Source: Burkholderiaceae bacterium (GTDB lineage: Bacteria > Pseudomonadota > Gammaproteobacteria > Burkholderiales > Burkholderiaceae_A). Taken from it: a stretch of DNA of 64,000 nt. Below, piece by piece: positions 53,726 to 64,000 of the stretch. Where the stretch lies: contig JAGYIP010000004.1 in NCBI GenBank assembly GCA_018402635.1, positions 62,001-126,000 of the forward strand. The letters are read 5' to 3'. Position numbers and translations under genes: made by a program. The notes beneath the pieces were generated by a model, which was not told where the DNA came from, did no database searches, and was given only the letters and a program-made list of their open reading frames with translations. Position 1 is the first letter of the stretch. Each line of letters starts with the position of its first letter.

Positions 53726-54185
53726 TTACTTTTTACGATAGTTGTCGTGACAGCCTTTGCAGCTCTGGGCTGTGTTGCCAAAGGCCTTCTTAATGGCATC
53801 AAGATTGCCCGTCTTGCCAGCGTCGTTTAGAGCCACCACGGCAGTCTGAAATTTCTCAATGCCCGCCTTGACCTTGTCGCCTTCCGCCCAGATTTCGGGC
53901 TTGGCCTTGCCGCCCTCGGTGCCCGGTCCAAAGGCCTTCCATGGAAGCGCCGCAAGGCTTGCGACGACAGCAATATCACCGGCCACATCTTGGGCATTAA
54001 ACGCCTTATCACCCTTGACCACCGCGCCCACATTCGAGAAATGAGCGCCCATGAGAGCAAAGGCGGACTGTCGGTACTTAATTGCGTCCTCAGGTTTTTT
54101 GAATTCAAGGGCCTGAGCGGCCGAGAGGCTGAGAACAGCAAGGCCAAGCCCCAAGACCGAGGCGTGAAGCGCTGCGAATGATCAT
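53726..54185 (-). CDS. Cytochrome c' (class II), apparent frameshift in the signal peptide
   Basis: KKPEDAIKYRQSAFALMGAHFSNVGAVVKGDKAFNAQDVAGDIAVVASLAALPWKAF...SCKGCHDNYRKK; ATG at 54185 with SD AGGAG needs loss of one G in the C4/G4 tract (54149-54152) to give MIIRSASRLGLGLGLAVLSLSAAQA. Confidence 0.85.
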
Positions 54186-55090
54186 TGTTTTTCTCCTGTT
54201 GAAGATGAAGCATTTAGCGTAGCGCGTTTCTTTGAAGGTCGCATAACTAACCACACACCAAGGGCTGTGGAGAGAGTTCCAAGAAGGGTGAGTGCGGTTA
54301 TGGGCTCGTTAAAAAGCACAAAGGCCATAAGGGCGGTGGTGGGCGGCGTGAGGTAGAGAAGGCTCGTGACCTGGACCGCGGCACCCTCCCGAATAAGCAC
54401 AAAAAGCAAAAAGATGGCGCCTAAGGAAATGGCTAAGACAGACCAGGCAAGTGCACCAATGAGTTCGACGGTCCAGGCAATTTCCCGGGTCTCAACACCA
54501 AAGACCCAGGGCAGACAAATGAGGGCCGCAGCCAGGTACTGAATGGCGGTGCCCGTGCGCAGGTCGAACTGCGGGCAGAATTTTTTCTGATAGAGCGTTC
54601 CGGCGGTAATGCTTGCGAGCGCAAATACGGAAAGACCAAGACTAAGGGCGGTGAGCCCGGTCAGGCTAAGTTTGGCCCAGACCACAAGCCCAACACCAAG
54701 CAGCCCAAGGGCAAGTCCTAGCCACTGGTAAGGGCGTAATCGTTCATTTATGAGGCTTGCCAGACAGGCTGTGAGAATTGGCTGAAGGCCGACGATGAGT
54801 GCGGCGAGCCCGGCGGTCATGCCTTCGCGCACGGCGGCCCAGACCCCACCCAGGTAACCCGCCTGCAACAATGCGCCGGCCAGGGCAATGCGCAGAGCCA
54901 GGTGCGGCTCTGGCCAGGGCGCCTGCATGATAAGAATTAAGGGCAGCAAAATGGCCAGTGCCAGAAGAAACCGAAGCAACAAAAAGGTCATGGGCTCGGC
55001 ATAGGGCATGCCGTAGCGCGCCACGATAAAACCTGTGCTCCAGAGCAGAACAAAAAAAACCGGAAAGCCGGCTCGAAGCCTTGGCGACAT
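54182..55090 (-). CDS. EamA/DMT family transporter
   Basis: MSPRLRAGFPVFFVLLWSTGFIVARYGMPYAEPMTFLLLRF. Confidence 0.87.
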   Translation of the reverse strand: MSPRLRAGFPVFFVLLWSTGFIVARYGMPYAEPMTFLLLRFLLALAILLPLILIMQAPWPEPHLALRIALAGALLQAGYLGGVWAAVREGMTAGLAALIVGLQPILTACLASLINERLRPYQWLGLALGLLGVGLVVWAKLSLTGLTALSLGLSVFALASITAGTLYQKKFCPQFDLRTGTAIQYLAAALICLPWVFGVETREIAWTVELIGALAWSVLAISLGAIFLLFVLIREGAAVQVTSLLYLTPPTTALMAFVLFNEPITALTLLGTLSTALGVWLVMRPSKKRATLNASSSTGEKQ

Positions 55091-55109
55091 AATGATGGAT
55101 AATGCCTGA

Positions 55110-56624
55110 ATGCATTTTTCAGAGCTTGGCCTCGACCCAGCCATTCTAAAGGCCGTTACCGAAGCGGGCTACGAGTCTCCCACTCCCATTCAGGCGCAGG
55201 CCATTCCTCACATCATGGCAGGGCTTGATGTCATGGGTGCTGCCCAGACGGGTACGGGCAAGACAGCCGCCTTCACGCTGCCTATTCTTCACAGGCTCAT
55301 GGCCCATGCCAACACCAGTGCCTCGCCTGCTCGCCATCCGGTGCGAGGCCTTGTGCTTGCGCCAACTCGCGAGCTTGCCGACCAGATCTACCAAAACCTG
55401 CAGCAGTACGCCACCTACACCGCGCTGCGCTCAGCCGTGGTCTTTGGTGGTATGGATATGAACCCGCAGACCCAGGCCCTTAGGGCGGGTGTGGAGCTCT
55501 TGGTGGCCACGCCGGGCCGGCTGCTTGACCACGTTCAACAAAAAACCTTAAACCTCTCTCAGGTCAGTATTCTGGTTCTCGATGAGGCCGACCGTATGCT
55601 TGACATGGGGTTTCTGCCCGACCTTCAACGCATCGTGAACTTACTGCCTGCAAGCCGGCAGAGTCTTTTGTTCTCGGCCACCTTCTCGCCTGAAATTCGT
55701 AAGCTGGCAAAAACCTTTTTAGACGAGAAGCCCATTACGGTCGAGGTGGCACGGCGCAATGCAACGGCCGAAAACCTTACCCAGAGGCTCTACCGCGTCG
55801 ATAGCCCGGAGCTCAAGCGTCAGGCGGTTATTCACCTGGTACGGGAAGAAAAACTCGCACAGGTTATTGTCTTTACCAACACCAAAATTGGCGCAAGCCG
55901 ACTTGCCCGCGAGCTAATTCGCGAAGGCATTGCAGCAGATGCCATTCACGGAGACAAGTCGCAAGGCGAGCGGCTTGCAACCCTGGAACGATTTAAAAAC
56001 AACGAGGTTGTTGTCCTGGTTGCCACCGACGTGGCTGCCCGCGGCCTTGACATTGCCGAGCTTCCCGCGGTTATTAACTTTGACGTGCCGCAATCGCCCG
56101 AAGACTATGTTCACCGCATTGGCCGCACAGGCCGAGCGGGCGCCTCAGGGCTTGCCTTGTCGCTTATGGTTGCAAGTGAAGAGCGGCGGGTGGCCGACGT
56201 GGAGGCGCTTCTTGGCATAAGCCTGGGCCGCGAGCGGCTGGCGCTTATGGCACCGGTGCATTCGTCGCCATCGCGTTCAACAAGCGATCGCCCGCCACGG
56301 TCGGCGGTGCCGCGTTCGGCCTCGCCGTCTTCGCGCCCGCTGGCCCCAGTTAAAAGGCCTGCCTTGCCCGCCGATCCTATTTTTTACGCGCCTTACGATG
56401 ACTCACACGCTAAAAAGGCTTCGGCTGCAGGCGGCGCATCGGTGCCGGCCGATGCCTTGCAGTCCAATGCCTCGACTGCGACCGATGGTGGAGGGCAGGC
56501 TGCAGCCCCATCCCCCGTGGCTGCGGCAAGACCTTCTTCTGGGCTTTTTGGCATTCGTCGCGCGGCCAACCCGAAGTCTGTGCTGCTTGGTGCCAAGCCA
56601 AGCATCAAATCTGCCGACTCCTAA
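55110..56624 (+). CDS. rhlE: DEAD-box RNA helicase, RhlE-like
   Basis: MHFSELGLDPAILKAVTEAGYESPTPIQAQAIPHIMAGLDVMGAAQTGTGKTAAF; VLDEADRMLDMGF; HRIGRTGRAG. Confidence 0.93.
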   Translation: MHFSELGLDPAILKAVTEAGYESPTPIQAQAIPHIMAGLDVMGAAQTGTGKTAAFTLPILHRLMAHANTSASPARHPVRGLVLAPTRELADQIYQNLQQYATYTALRSAVVFGGMDMNPQTQALRAGVELLVATPGRLLDHVQQKTLNLSQVSILVLDEADRMLDMGFLPDLQRIVNLLPASRQSLLFSATFSPEIRKLAKTFLDEKPITVEVARRNATAENLTQRLYRVDSPELKRQAVIHLVREEKLAQVIVFTNTKIGASRLARELIREGIAADAIHGDKSQGERLATLERFKNNEVVVLVATDVAARGLDIAELPAVINFDVPQSPEDYVHRIGRTGRAGASGLALSLMVASEERRVADVEALLGISLGRERLALMAPVHSSPSRSTSDRPPRSAVPRSASPSSRPLAPVKRPALPADPIFYAPYDDSHAKKASAAGGASVPADALQSNASTATDGGGQAAAPSPVAAARPSSGLFGIRRAANPKSVLLGAKPSIKSADS

Positions 56625-56716
56625 GCCCCAAGCCCCAAGACTCAGGGCCCAAGCCCCTAGCCCCAGCTCCTGGCCCCAGCCCAGCCCCCAGTTCAGCCCC
56701 TAGCCCCAGCCCAGCC
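56625..56716. repeat. Low-complexity CCCCAGCCC/CCCCTAG-rich repeat between convergent rhlE and gluQ
   Basis: gccccaagccccaagactcagggcccaagcccctagccccagctcctggccccagcccagcccccagttcagcccctagccccagcccagcccc. Confidence 0.8.
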
Positions 56717-57566
56717 CCATGGCCTTCGCAGCAGGGCTTACCGCATCAAGCCAGTCAGAGGGCATGGTTTTCTCCAGATGCTCGGTGGCTTGCTTAAGCT
56801 GAAGCCTTACACTTTTTTCATCGGTTAGCAGGGCCTTGGCCTTGGTCTGCTTTGAGAGCTTTTGGCCTTGGCCATTTACGACCAAAGGCACATGCTGGTA
56901 GCTTGGCCGGGGCAGTTCAAGGGCATGCTGCAGCCAGCCATGCCTGGTCTGCATCGGCAAAAGATCTTCACCGCGCACAATCCGGCTTATCCCCTGCCAT
57001 TGATCATCCACAACAACCGCCAGATGGTAGGCCCAGAGCCCATCCGCACGTTGAAGAATAAAGTCGTCCTCTCCCCGGCCCGCCGTAACCTCGGGGCTTT
57101 TGAAGCGCCATGCTCGGCCTTGATCAAGTTGCTTGTTGCGGCATAACCCCGGGTAGGGTCGTTCACCATCTAAGAGTGCTGAGCCAGGCAGCGCCCTTGC
57201 ATCGGCGAAGACCTGCTGCAAGACAGAGCGACTGCACTGGCATCGAAAGGCCATGCCTTTTTCAATGAGCGCCTGCAGGGCCTGGGCATAAGCCCCTGCA
57301 GCGCCTGCGCGGTCACTCTGGTAGAGAATGCCGTCTGCCCGCCCGCCTTTTTCGCAGGGCCAGGCATCCCAGATCAGCCCATGAGCCAGGCACTGCTGCT
57401 TAATTCGCTCGGCCGCGCCGGGCGCCTCGCGCGGAGGGTCGAGATCTTCCATGCGAACAAACCATGCAATGGACTGCGCGCGGGCATCCAGGTAACTTGC
57501 CAGCGCGGTGGCAAGCGAGCCCCGATGCAGGGGCCCCGTGGGTGAAGGGGCAAAACGACCCGCCAA
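56700..57566 (-). CDS. gluQ: Glutamyl-Q tRNA(Asp) synthetase
   Basis: MAGRFAPSPTGPLHRGSLATALASYLDARAQSIAWFVRMEDLDPPRE (HIGH-like region) and KLSKQTKAKAL. Confidence 0.93.
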   Translation of the reverse strand: MAGRFAPSPTGPLHRGSLATALASYLDARAQSIAWFVRMEDLDPPREAPGAAERIKQQCLAHGLIWDAWPCEKGGRADGILYQSDRAGAAGAYAQALQALIEKGMAFRCQCSRSVLQQVFADARALPGSALLDGERPYPGLCRNKQLDQGRAWRFKSPEVTAGRGEDDFILQRADGLWAYHLAVVVDDQWQGISRIVRGEDLLPMQTRHGWLQHALELPRPSYQHVPLVVNGQGQKLSKQTKAKALLTDEKSVRLQLKQATEHLEKTMPSDWLDAVSPAAKAMGLGWG

Positions 57567-57571
57567 GGCCT

Positions 57572-58885
57572 CTAGGCATTCGCCACGGAGGCAATTTCTT
57601 TAAAGGCCTCGCGTGCATTCTGAAGAATGATGTCGATGGGCTCGCCCTGATGCTCAATAGAAAGAAAGCCTGCCTCGTAGGCCGAGGGTGCCAGATAGAC
57701 CCCGCGCTCAAGCATGGCGTGAAAAAACCGGTTAAAGGCCTCACGGTTGCTATTTGTGACGTCAGTAAGAGACTTCGGGCATGTGTGGGAGAAATAAATG
57801 CCAAACATCCCTCCGACGCTGTCAGCACAGAAGCGTTCAATGCCTGCCTCGCGTGCCGCCTGTGTCAGGCCTGCCATGCAGTCGGCGGTTATTTTCGTAA
57901 GGGTCTCAAAAAAGCCGGGCTGCGAGACGATTGTCAGTGTTGCAACGCCCGCGGCCACCGCCACTGGGTTCCCAGAGAGCGTGCCTGCCTGGTAGACCGG
58001 GCCCAGGGGGGCCACCTGACGCATGATGTCTGCGCGCCCGCCGAAGGCGCCCATGGGCATGCCCCCGCCAATGACCTTGCCCAGGGTTGTGAGGTCGGGT
58101 GTAATGCCCATAAGGCCTTGAACGCCTTGGGCGCCCACGCGAAAGCCCGTCATAACCTCATCAAAAATAAGAACAGCGCCATGCGCCGTGCACTGCTCGC
58201 GCAAGGTTTCAAGAAAGCCGGGTGATGGCCTCACCAGGTTCATATTGCCCGCTATGGGCTCAACAATGACGCCAGCAATCTTTGAGCCGTGTTCCGCAAA
58301 GCAGGCCTTGACTGCCTCAATGTCGTTGTAGTCAAGAACCAGGGTCTCGGCGGCAAAGCTCTCAGGCACGCCGGCCGATGTGGGGTTGCCAAAGGTTAAG
58401 AGCCCCGAACCGGCCTTCACCAAAAGGCTATCGACATGCCCGTGGTAACAGCCTTCAAATTTAAGAATCTTCGATCGCCCTGTGAACCCCCTGGCTAGGC
58501 GAATGGCCGACATGGTGGCCTCGGTGCCGCTTGAGGTGAGCCGAAGCATTTCAATGGAGGGAAGGTGCTTGCTAACCCATTCGGCCAGCGCGCCCTCACC
58601 GGCGGTTGGTGCGCCAAAGGAAAGGCCGCCCTCGGCCGCCTTCTTCACCGCATCAATGACCTCTTTACGCGCATGACCAACAATGGCCGGGCCCCATGAG
58701 CAGATGGTGTCAACGTAGCGATTCTCATCGGCATCCCAGAGGTAGGCGCCCTTGGCCTTGGTGAAGAACCTGGGGGTGCCGCCCACGGAACGAAAGGCAC
58801 GCACCGGAGAGTTCACGCCTCCGGGGATAAATTTTTGAGCATGATCAAAAAGTTGTTGACTGCGGTCGATGATCTGGCGAGGCAT
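57572..58885 (-). CDS. hemL: Glutamate-1-semialdehyde 2,1-aminomutase
   Basis: [64 protein letters not shown]. Confidence 0.97.
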   Translation of the reverse strand: MPRQIIDRSQQLFDHAQKFIPGGVNSPVRAFRSVGGTPRFFTKAKGAYLWDADENRYVDTICSWGPAIVGHARKEVIDAVKKAAEGGLSFGAPTAGEGALAEWVSKHLPSIEMLRLTSSGTEATMSAIRLARGFTGRSKILKFEGCYHGHVDSLLVKAGSGLLTFGNPTSAGVPESFAAETLVLDYNDIEAVKACFAEHGSKIAGVIVEPIAGNMNLVRPSPGFLETLREQCTAHGAVLIFDEVMTGFRVGAQGVQGLMGITPDLTTLGKVIGGGMPMGAFGGRADIMRQVAPLGPVYQAGTLSGNPVAVAAGVATLTIVSQPGFFETLTKITADCMAGLTQAAREAGIERFCADSVGGMFGIYFSHTCPKSLTDVTNSNREAFNRFFHAMLERGVYLAPSAYEAGFLSIEHQGEPIDIILQNAREAFKEIASVANA

Positions 58886-59017
58886 GGCAGAAAGATTCCT
58901 CCAAAAGTTTAGAATGCGTGCTGACCACCATTTTAGGGGCCATGCTGCTACGAAGGACGTACTTTAGCTGGCAGACCGCTGTGAAATGGCCCTTTTGTTC
59001 ATTTGCCTGGGCGAAGC

Positions 59018-59182
59018 ATGAAGACTTACATGTGTTTAATTTGTGGCTGGATCTACGACGAGGCCGCTGGCCTTCCCGAGGAAGGCATCGCGCCCGGAAC
59101 GGCCTGGGAGGATGTCCCCATTACCTGGACCTGCCCCGAGTGTGGTGCCCAGAAGTCCGATTTTGAAATGATTGAGGTCTAG
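59018..59182 (+). CDS. Rubredoxin
   Basis: 54 aa [54 protein letters not shown]; two CxxCG motifs. Confidence 0.96.
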   Translation: MKTYMCLICGWIYDEAAGLPEEGIAPGTAWEDVPITWTCPECGAQKSDFEMIEV

Positions 59183-60780
59183 TCAGCGGCCTGTTTAAGC
59201 GCAGCAAATCGGGCCAGCGTTGCCTTGCGCGCCTGGTCGTGATCCACCAAAGGCGCGGGGTAATCGCGGCCCAGTTCAATGCCTGCGGCCTTAAGCACAA
59301 GGCCGCCTGCAAGCCAGGGGGCATGGCGTTGTTTTTCTGAAAGGCCTGCAAGCTCAGGCAGGTAGCGAGCAATGAACTGGCCCTTGGGGTCGAACTTCTC
59401 GCTCTGGCTTGTCGGGTTAAAAATTCGGAAATAGGGCTGGGCATCGCAGCCTGTGGAGGCCGCCCATTGCCAGCCGCCGTTGTTTGCGGCCAGGTCGTAG
59501 TCATTAAGCTTGAGCGCGAAATAACGCTCGCCGCGCAGCCAATGAATGCCAAGGTCCTTGGTTAAGAAACTGGCCACAATCATCCGCAGCCGGTTGTGCA
59601 TGTAGCCGGTCTGGTTAAGCTGCCGCATGCCTGCATCCACAATGGGGTAGCCCGTCTGTCCCTCGCACCAGGCGACAAAGTCTTGGTCGGCCTTAGGCCC
59701 TTCATTCCAGGCCAGCCGGTCATAGGCGGGTTTAAAGCTCGCATTCACCACGTGCGGAAAGTTCGCAAGAATCTGCATGTAGAACTCGCGCCAGATTAAT
59801 TCCGACAGCCAGGTGCTTGGCCCCGCACTGCCCGAGCCATCCGATGCTGGCGAGAGCTCAGCCCCAAGTTCAATAGCCTTACGCACGCATTCGCGCAGGC
59901 TGATCGTGCCAAAACGCAGATGGGTCGAAAGGTAAGAGGGCCCCTTTACGGCCGGGAAGTTGCGCGCCTCCTGGTACAGGTGGGCGCGGGTTTCAAAATC
60001 TTGCAAAAGTGCCTGGGCGCCTTTTGTGGCGGGCTCTAGCGAAACGGCCTTCAGGCTTTGCTCTGAAAAGCCCATGCTACTCAGAGAGGGCAGCCCAAGG
60101 CCCCAGTCGGCCGGCCTGTCGCTCTGCGGCTGCGCCAAGGCCTGGGCCTGAAGGCCTGCAGCCGCCAGGCTTTCTGCGGATAAGAGCCGTACGGGTAGGC
60201 CTTGCGTTGCCCGTTCTGCGGCCATTGAAGGCTCAAAGGCGCGCAGCCATGCTTTTTTGTAAGGCGTAAAGACAGAGAAAGGGCGACCGGCACCCGTGAG
60301 AAGCTCGGTGCCCTGAAAAACAGTCTGGTCTTTCACCTGAATAAAGTCTGCGCCAAGCGCCTTGAGGCTTTGGGCCACCTGAAGGTCGCGGGCAATGGCT
60401 GCGGGCTCAAAGTCGTGGGCAGAAATCACTCGGCAGGCCCCGAGGGCCTGGGCAAGTTGTGGGATGCGTTTGTTGGCAGGCCCATAGCCACAGACAAGCC
60501 GGCCTCCCATGGCTTTAAGCTCGTCGTCGATGGCCTGAAGGCTTGCATGAATAAAACCAAGCCGACGATCAATTGGCTGCGCCAGGCCATGCTCGGCCCG
60601 AAGCGGCTCCAAGATGGTCGTGTCGAAGACAAAGACCAGCACCACAGGGTTGGGCTGCGCAAGCGCCGCGTGAAGGGCGGCATGGTCGGTTAGGCGCAGG
60701 TCTCTTCGCAGCCAGACCAACTGGGGGGCGGAGCCTGGCAAGACCCCTTTGGCCTGCATTGACATGGTCTGACCTGGCAT
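59179..60780 (-). CDS. phrB: Deoxyribodipyrimidine photo-lyase
   Basis: [61 protein letters not shown]. Confidence 0.95.
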   Translation of the reverse strand: MPGQTMSMQAKGVLPGSAPQLVWLRRDLRLTDHAALHAALAQPNPVVLVFVFDTTILEPLRAEHGLAQPIDRRLGFIHASLQAIDDELKAMGGRLVCGYGPANKRIPQLAQALGACRVISAHDFEPAAIARDLQVAQSLKALGADFIQVKDQTVFQGTELLTGAGRPFSVFTPYKKAWLRAFEPSMAAERATQGLPVRLLSAESLAAAGLQAQALAQPQSDRPADWGLGLPSLSSMGFSEQSLKAVSLEPATKGAQALLQDFETRAHLYQEARNFPAVKGPSYLSTHLRFGTISLRECVRKAIELGAELSPASDGSGSAGPSTWLSELIWREFYMQILANFPHVVNASFKPAYDRLAWNEGPKADQDFVAWCEGQTGYPIVDAGMRQLNQTGYMHNRLRMIVASFLTKDLGIHWLRGERYFALKLNDYDLAANNGGWQWAASTGCDAQPYFRIFNPTSQSEKFDPKGQFIARYLPELAGLSEKQRHAPWLAGGLVLKAAGIELGRDYPAPLVDHDQARKATLARFAALKQAAD

Positions 60781-60815
60781 GCGGTATTACCTTTCCTTCG
60801 AAATAGAGGGTTAGA

Positions 60816-61469
60816 ATGTCAGGAATGGCCCAACGCTGGATTGATGAACTTCACTCGCCTTCGCCCTCGCCGTCAGAAAGTGACCCTGATATGACAGAGT
60901 CACCCCCTGAGTTCCCAAGTGTGGCAGGGCAGCTTCTTGTGGCCATGCCGTCACTTATCGACCCCCATTTTGGCGGCTCTGTTATTTATGTGGCAGAGCA
61001 TACCGCTAGCGGCGCCATGGGTATTGTGGTGAACCGCCCGGCTGACATGAACCTGGGCAGCCTCTTTTCGCGAATCGACCTTAGCCTCTCGGGCTCAGCC
61101 TTATCCGATAGGCCCGTCTTTGTTGGTGGGCCCGTGCAGACCGATCGTGGGTTTGTGCTTCATGAACCCCTGGGCAAGTGGTCCTCGACCCTGCCCATTG
61201 GCACAGGCCTTGGTCTTACATCGTCACGCGACATTCTCGAGGCAGCAGCCAACGGGCGCGGCCCCGAGCGCTTCTTGGTCTCGCTTGGTTATTCGGGCTG
61301 GGCCGCAGGCCAGCTCGATGCCGAACTGGCGGCCAATGCATGGCTGACTGTGCCCATGTCCCAGACCGCTCTGCTTTTTGACACCCCTGCCGAAGACCGG
61401 CTTGGTGCGGCCTTTCGTATGTTGGGCGTCGACCCCCTTAACCTCTCTGGAGCCGTTGGGCACGCCTGA
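60816..61469 (+). CDS. YqgE/AlgH family protein
   Basis: GQLLVAMPSLIDPHFGGSVIYVAEHTASGAMGIVVNRPADMNLGSLF. Confidence 0.93.
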   Translation: MSGMAQRWIDELHSPSPSPSESDPDMTESPPEFPSVAGQLLVAMPSLIDPHFGGSVIYVAEHTASGAMGIVVNRPADMNLGSLFSRIDLSLSGSALSDRPVFVGGPVQTDRGFVLHEPLGKWSSTLPIGTGLGLTSSRDILEAAANGRGPERFLVSLGYSGWAAGQLDAELAANAWLTVPMSQTALLFDTPAEDRLGAAFRMLGVDPLNLSGAVGHA

Positions 61470-61887
61470 GCCTGCCCGCAAGCCATCCGACCACGCTGTC
61501 TGGCTTGCCTTCGATTTCGGAGAACGACGCATTGGCCTGGCCATTGGTAACCGGCTTACCGGAGGCGCCCGCCCCCTTCTCGTCGTTGCCGCAAGCCCTG
61601 TGACTGCTCGCTTTGAAAAAATTGCCGGCGTTATTTCCGAGTGGCAGCCCGAGCAGCTCTTGGTGGGCCTACCTGTAATGCCCGATGGCCAGGCTCATCC
61701 GTTTGCCCCGCGTTGCGAGCGTTTTGCACGGCAGCTCGAGGGGCGCTTTGGGCTGCCCGTCACCCTGGCCGATGAGCGTTACACTTCTGCCCTAGCGCCG
61801 GGCGCTAAGGGCGATGTTGGCAAAGACGCCGAGGCGGCCGCAATTCTTCTGCAGAGTTACTTCTATGGCCCGATCGATTCAGCTTAA
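61456..61887 (+). CDS. ruvX: Holliday junction resolvase-like RuvX/YqgF (TTG start)
   Basis: [37 protein letters not shown]. Confidence 0.88.
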   Translation: MGTPEPARKPSDHAVWLAFDFGERRIGLAIGNRLTGGARPLLVVAASPVTARFEKIAGVISEWQPEQLLVGLPVMPDGQAHPFAPRCERFARQLEGRFGLPVTLADERYTSALAPGAKGDVGKDAEAAAILLQSYFYGPIDSA

Positions 61888-62845
61888 TTCCAAAGGACAG
61901 CTCACCCACCTTCTTTCAATTGAAGGTGTTCCACGGGCAATTCTGGTGGCCATTCTTGATCGGGCGAAAGACTTTCTTCGCGCCGATGGGCTCGGCGGCT
62001 TTGAGGTGGTCAATGCCCCGGTGCTCTCGGGCAAGACCATTTTCAATATTTTTTTCGAAAACTCCACGCGCACACGCACCACCTTTGAAATTGCTGCCCG
62101 CAGGCTCTCGGCAGACATTGTGAACCTTAATGTCAATGCATCAAGCACGGCCAAGGGCGAGTCTTTGCTTGACACCATTGACAACCTGGCAGCCATGCAG
62201 GCCGACATGTTTGTGGTGCGCCACGGCCAAAGCGGCGCGCCTTATTTAATCGCCCGACACATCAACCAGGTGGCGCCTCAGATCCACATCATGAATGCTG
62301 GCGACGGTCGGCATGCCCATCCCACCCAGGCGCTTCTCGACATGTTCACCATTCGGCATTACAAGGGCGACTTTCATCAGCTGCGTGTGGCCATCGTGGG
62401 CGACGTGTTGCATTCGCGTGTGGCGCGCTCGGCCATTCATGCGCTTACAACGCTTGGGGCGCCCGAGATTCGAGTCATTGCGCCCAAGACCCTGCTGCCT
62501 GCTGGCCTAGCGGAGATGGGCGTGCATGCCTTTACAAGGCTTGAGGAGGGGCTTGAAGGGGTGGATGTGGTGATGGCGCTTCGCCTGCAGAACGAGCGCA
62601 TGCGCGGCGCCTTGCTACCCAGTCCGCAGGAATATTTCAAACACTACGGCCTTACCGAGGCCAAGCTTCGTCATGCAAGCCCTCAGGCCATTGTGATGCA
62701 CCCTGGCCCTATGAATCGTGGCATTGAAATTGACTCGGCCGTGGCCGATGGCGCGCAGTCGGTGATTCTCTCGCAGGTTACCTTTGGTATTGCCGTGCGT
62801 ATGGCGGTGATGGACACCTTAAACAAGGCAGGGGAACTGCTATGA
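61865..62845 (+). CDS. pyrB: Aspartate carbamoyltransferase catalytic subunit
   Basis: [44 protein letters not shown]. Confidence 0.96.
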   Translation: MARSIQLNSKGQLTHLLSIEGVPRAILVAILDRAKDFLRADGLGGFEVVNAPVLSGKTIFNIFFENSTRTRTTFEIAARRLSADIVNLNVNASSTAKGESLLDTIDNLAAMQADMFVVRHGQSGAPYLIARHINQVAPQIHIMNAGDGRHAHPTQALLDMFTIRHYKGDFHQLRVAIVGDVLHSRVARSAIHALTTLGAPEIRVIAPKTLLPAGLAEMGVHAFTRLEEGLEGVDVVMALRLQNERMRGALLPSPQEYFKHYGLTEAKLRHASPQAIVMHPGPMNRGIEIDSAVADGAQSVILSQVTFGIAVRMAVMDTLNKAGELL

Positions 62846-64000
62846 CAAAAGCGCAGCCCGTTGCACGACTTCTTTTAAAAGGCGGCCATGTCATTGATGC
62901 CACCTCGGGCCTTGATGGCCTTGCCGACCTCTATCTTGCCAATGGAAGCATCGTGGCCATTCGCCCTGCAGGCCAGGGCTTTGAGGGTTTTCAGGCCGAT
63001 GAGGTGCTTGAGCTTGATGGCCTTAAGGTGGTTCCTGGTCTTGTTGATTTAAGCGCACGACTTCGTGAGCCTGGCTTTGAGTACAAGGCCACGTTGGAGT
63101 CCGAGATGATGGCAGCAGCGGCCGGGGGTGTCACCCGGCTTGCCTGCCCGCCCGACACCGACCCCCCTCTTGATGAGCCGGGACTTGTTGAAATGTTGAA
63201 GCACCGCGCCCGTAACCTTGGCCTGGTTCATGTGCATCCTTTGGGTGCGCTTACCGTGGGCCTTAAAGGCGAGCAGCTTACCGAGATGGCAGAGCTCACC
63301 GAGGCGGGCTGCATTGGTTTTTCTCAGTCAGTCTGCCCCTTGGTGGACACCCAGGTGCTGTATCGAGCCATGCAATACGCAAGCAGTTTTAACCTTGCGG
63401 TCTGGATGTATGCCCGCGACCCCTGGCTTGGCGCCTCGGGAGTGGCGCACAGCGGGGCCATGGCCGGCCGTCTTGGTCTGGCGGGTGTTCCAGTGGCCAA
63501 TGAAACGCTGCGGCTCTACACCCTGTTTGAGCTCTGCCGCATCACCGGTGTGCGGCTTCATATCTGCCGGCTTTCCTCGGCGGCCGGAGTTGAGCTGCTG
63601 CGCCAGGCCAAGGCCGAGGGTCTGCCGGTTTCGGCAGACGTGGCCGTTCATCACCTGCATCTCACCGACGTTGACATTGGCGACTACGACGCCAATTTGC
63701 GCGTTGATCCGCCCTTTCGGGGTCAGCGCGATCGGCAGGCGCTGCGCGATGCACTGGCCGATGGCACCATCGACGCTATCTGTTCCGACCACTCTCCAGT
63801 GGATGACGATGCCAAGCAACTGCCCTTTGGCGAGGCCGAGCCTGGCGTAACAGGTCTTGAGTTATTGCTTCCCCTGACCCTGCAGTGGGCTGCCGAACAA
63901 AAGCTTTCAATGGGCGATGCCCTTACCCGTGTCACCGCTAAACCCGCTGCCATTCTGGGCCGTAATGCCGGGCGCATTCAAGAAGGGGGGCAGGCTGACC
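62842..64000 (+). CDS. Dihydroorotase-like protein PyrC' (3' truncated by window; likely non-catalytic)
   Basis: ATGA overlap with pyr[37 protein letters not shown]...[41 protein letters not shown]; HxH ligands replaced (SARLREPG). Confidence 0.9.
   Translation, partial: MTKAQPVARLLLKGGHVIDATSGLDGLADLYLANGSIVAIRPAGQGFEGFQADEVLELDGLKVVPGLVDLSARLREPGFEYKATLESEMMAAAAGGVTRLACPPDTDPPLDEPGLVEMLKHRARNLGLVHVHPLGALTVGLKGEQLTEMAELTEAGCIGFSQSVCPLVDTQVLYRAMQYASSFNLAVWMYARDPWLGASGVAHSGAMAGRLGLAGVPVANETLRLYTLFELCRITGVRLHICRLSSAAGVELLRQAKAEGLPVSADVAVHHLHLTDVDIGDYDANLRVDPPFRGQRDRQALRDALADGTIDAICSDHSPVDDDAKQLPFGEAEPGVTGLELLLPLTLQWAAEQKLSMGDALTRVTAKPAAILGRNAGRIQEGGQAD

Noticed and set aside
62842-64000. Degenerate dihydroorotase as a pseudogene
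   Set aside because: Non-catalytic PyrC' partners of PyrB are an established feature; ORF is intact to the window end.

Overview
The window is dominated by a proteobacterial photosynthesis gene cluster (PGC) of betaproteobacterial/Burkholderiales character (taxonomy is inference). In order it holds bchX(partial)-bchY-bchZ-pufB-[small 1-TM ORF]-pufA-pufL-pufM-pufC; a minus-strand periplasmic redox block (HiPIP, DUF1566-like protein, c-type cytochrome, metallophosphoesterase); a second pufC-like tetraheme cytochrome; tspO-bchP-pucC/lhaA-like-bchG; a fused crtI-crtB gene; crtC-crtD-crtA-ppsR-aerR/ppaA; and bchF-N-B-H-L-M-lhaA-puhA-puhB-puhC-acsF-puhE. From about 40.5 kb on there are mostly housekeeping genes (pal, rodZ-like, transporters, rhlE, gluQ, hemL, rubredoxin, phr, yqgE, ruvX, pyrB, pyrC'). 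A roughly 4.5 kb mobile island (49.23-53.71 kb) interrupts these, with a PemK/MazF-like remnant, hipBA, a RAYT (REP-associated tyrosine transposase) with a perfect palindrome, and an IS110/IS1111-type element with a long non-coding right end. Best candidates for novelty: the CrtI-CrtB fusion; a strongly SD-preceded small membrane protein gene between pufB and pufA; a divergent second PufC lacking a lipobox; coding palindromic/tandem repeat insertions in bchY and bchB sharing a 25-bp motif; and the hipBA module bounded by copies of a RAYT-associated repeat. Four genes (crtC, puhA, DUF1566 gene, cytochrome c') show single-base frameshifts, which may be sequencing error or gene decay. No database search was possible; family names are from motif recognition.
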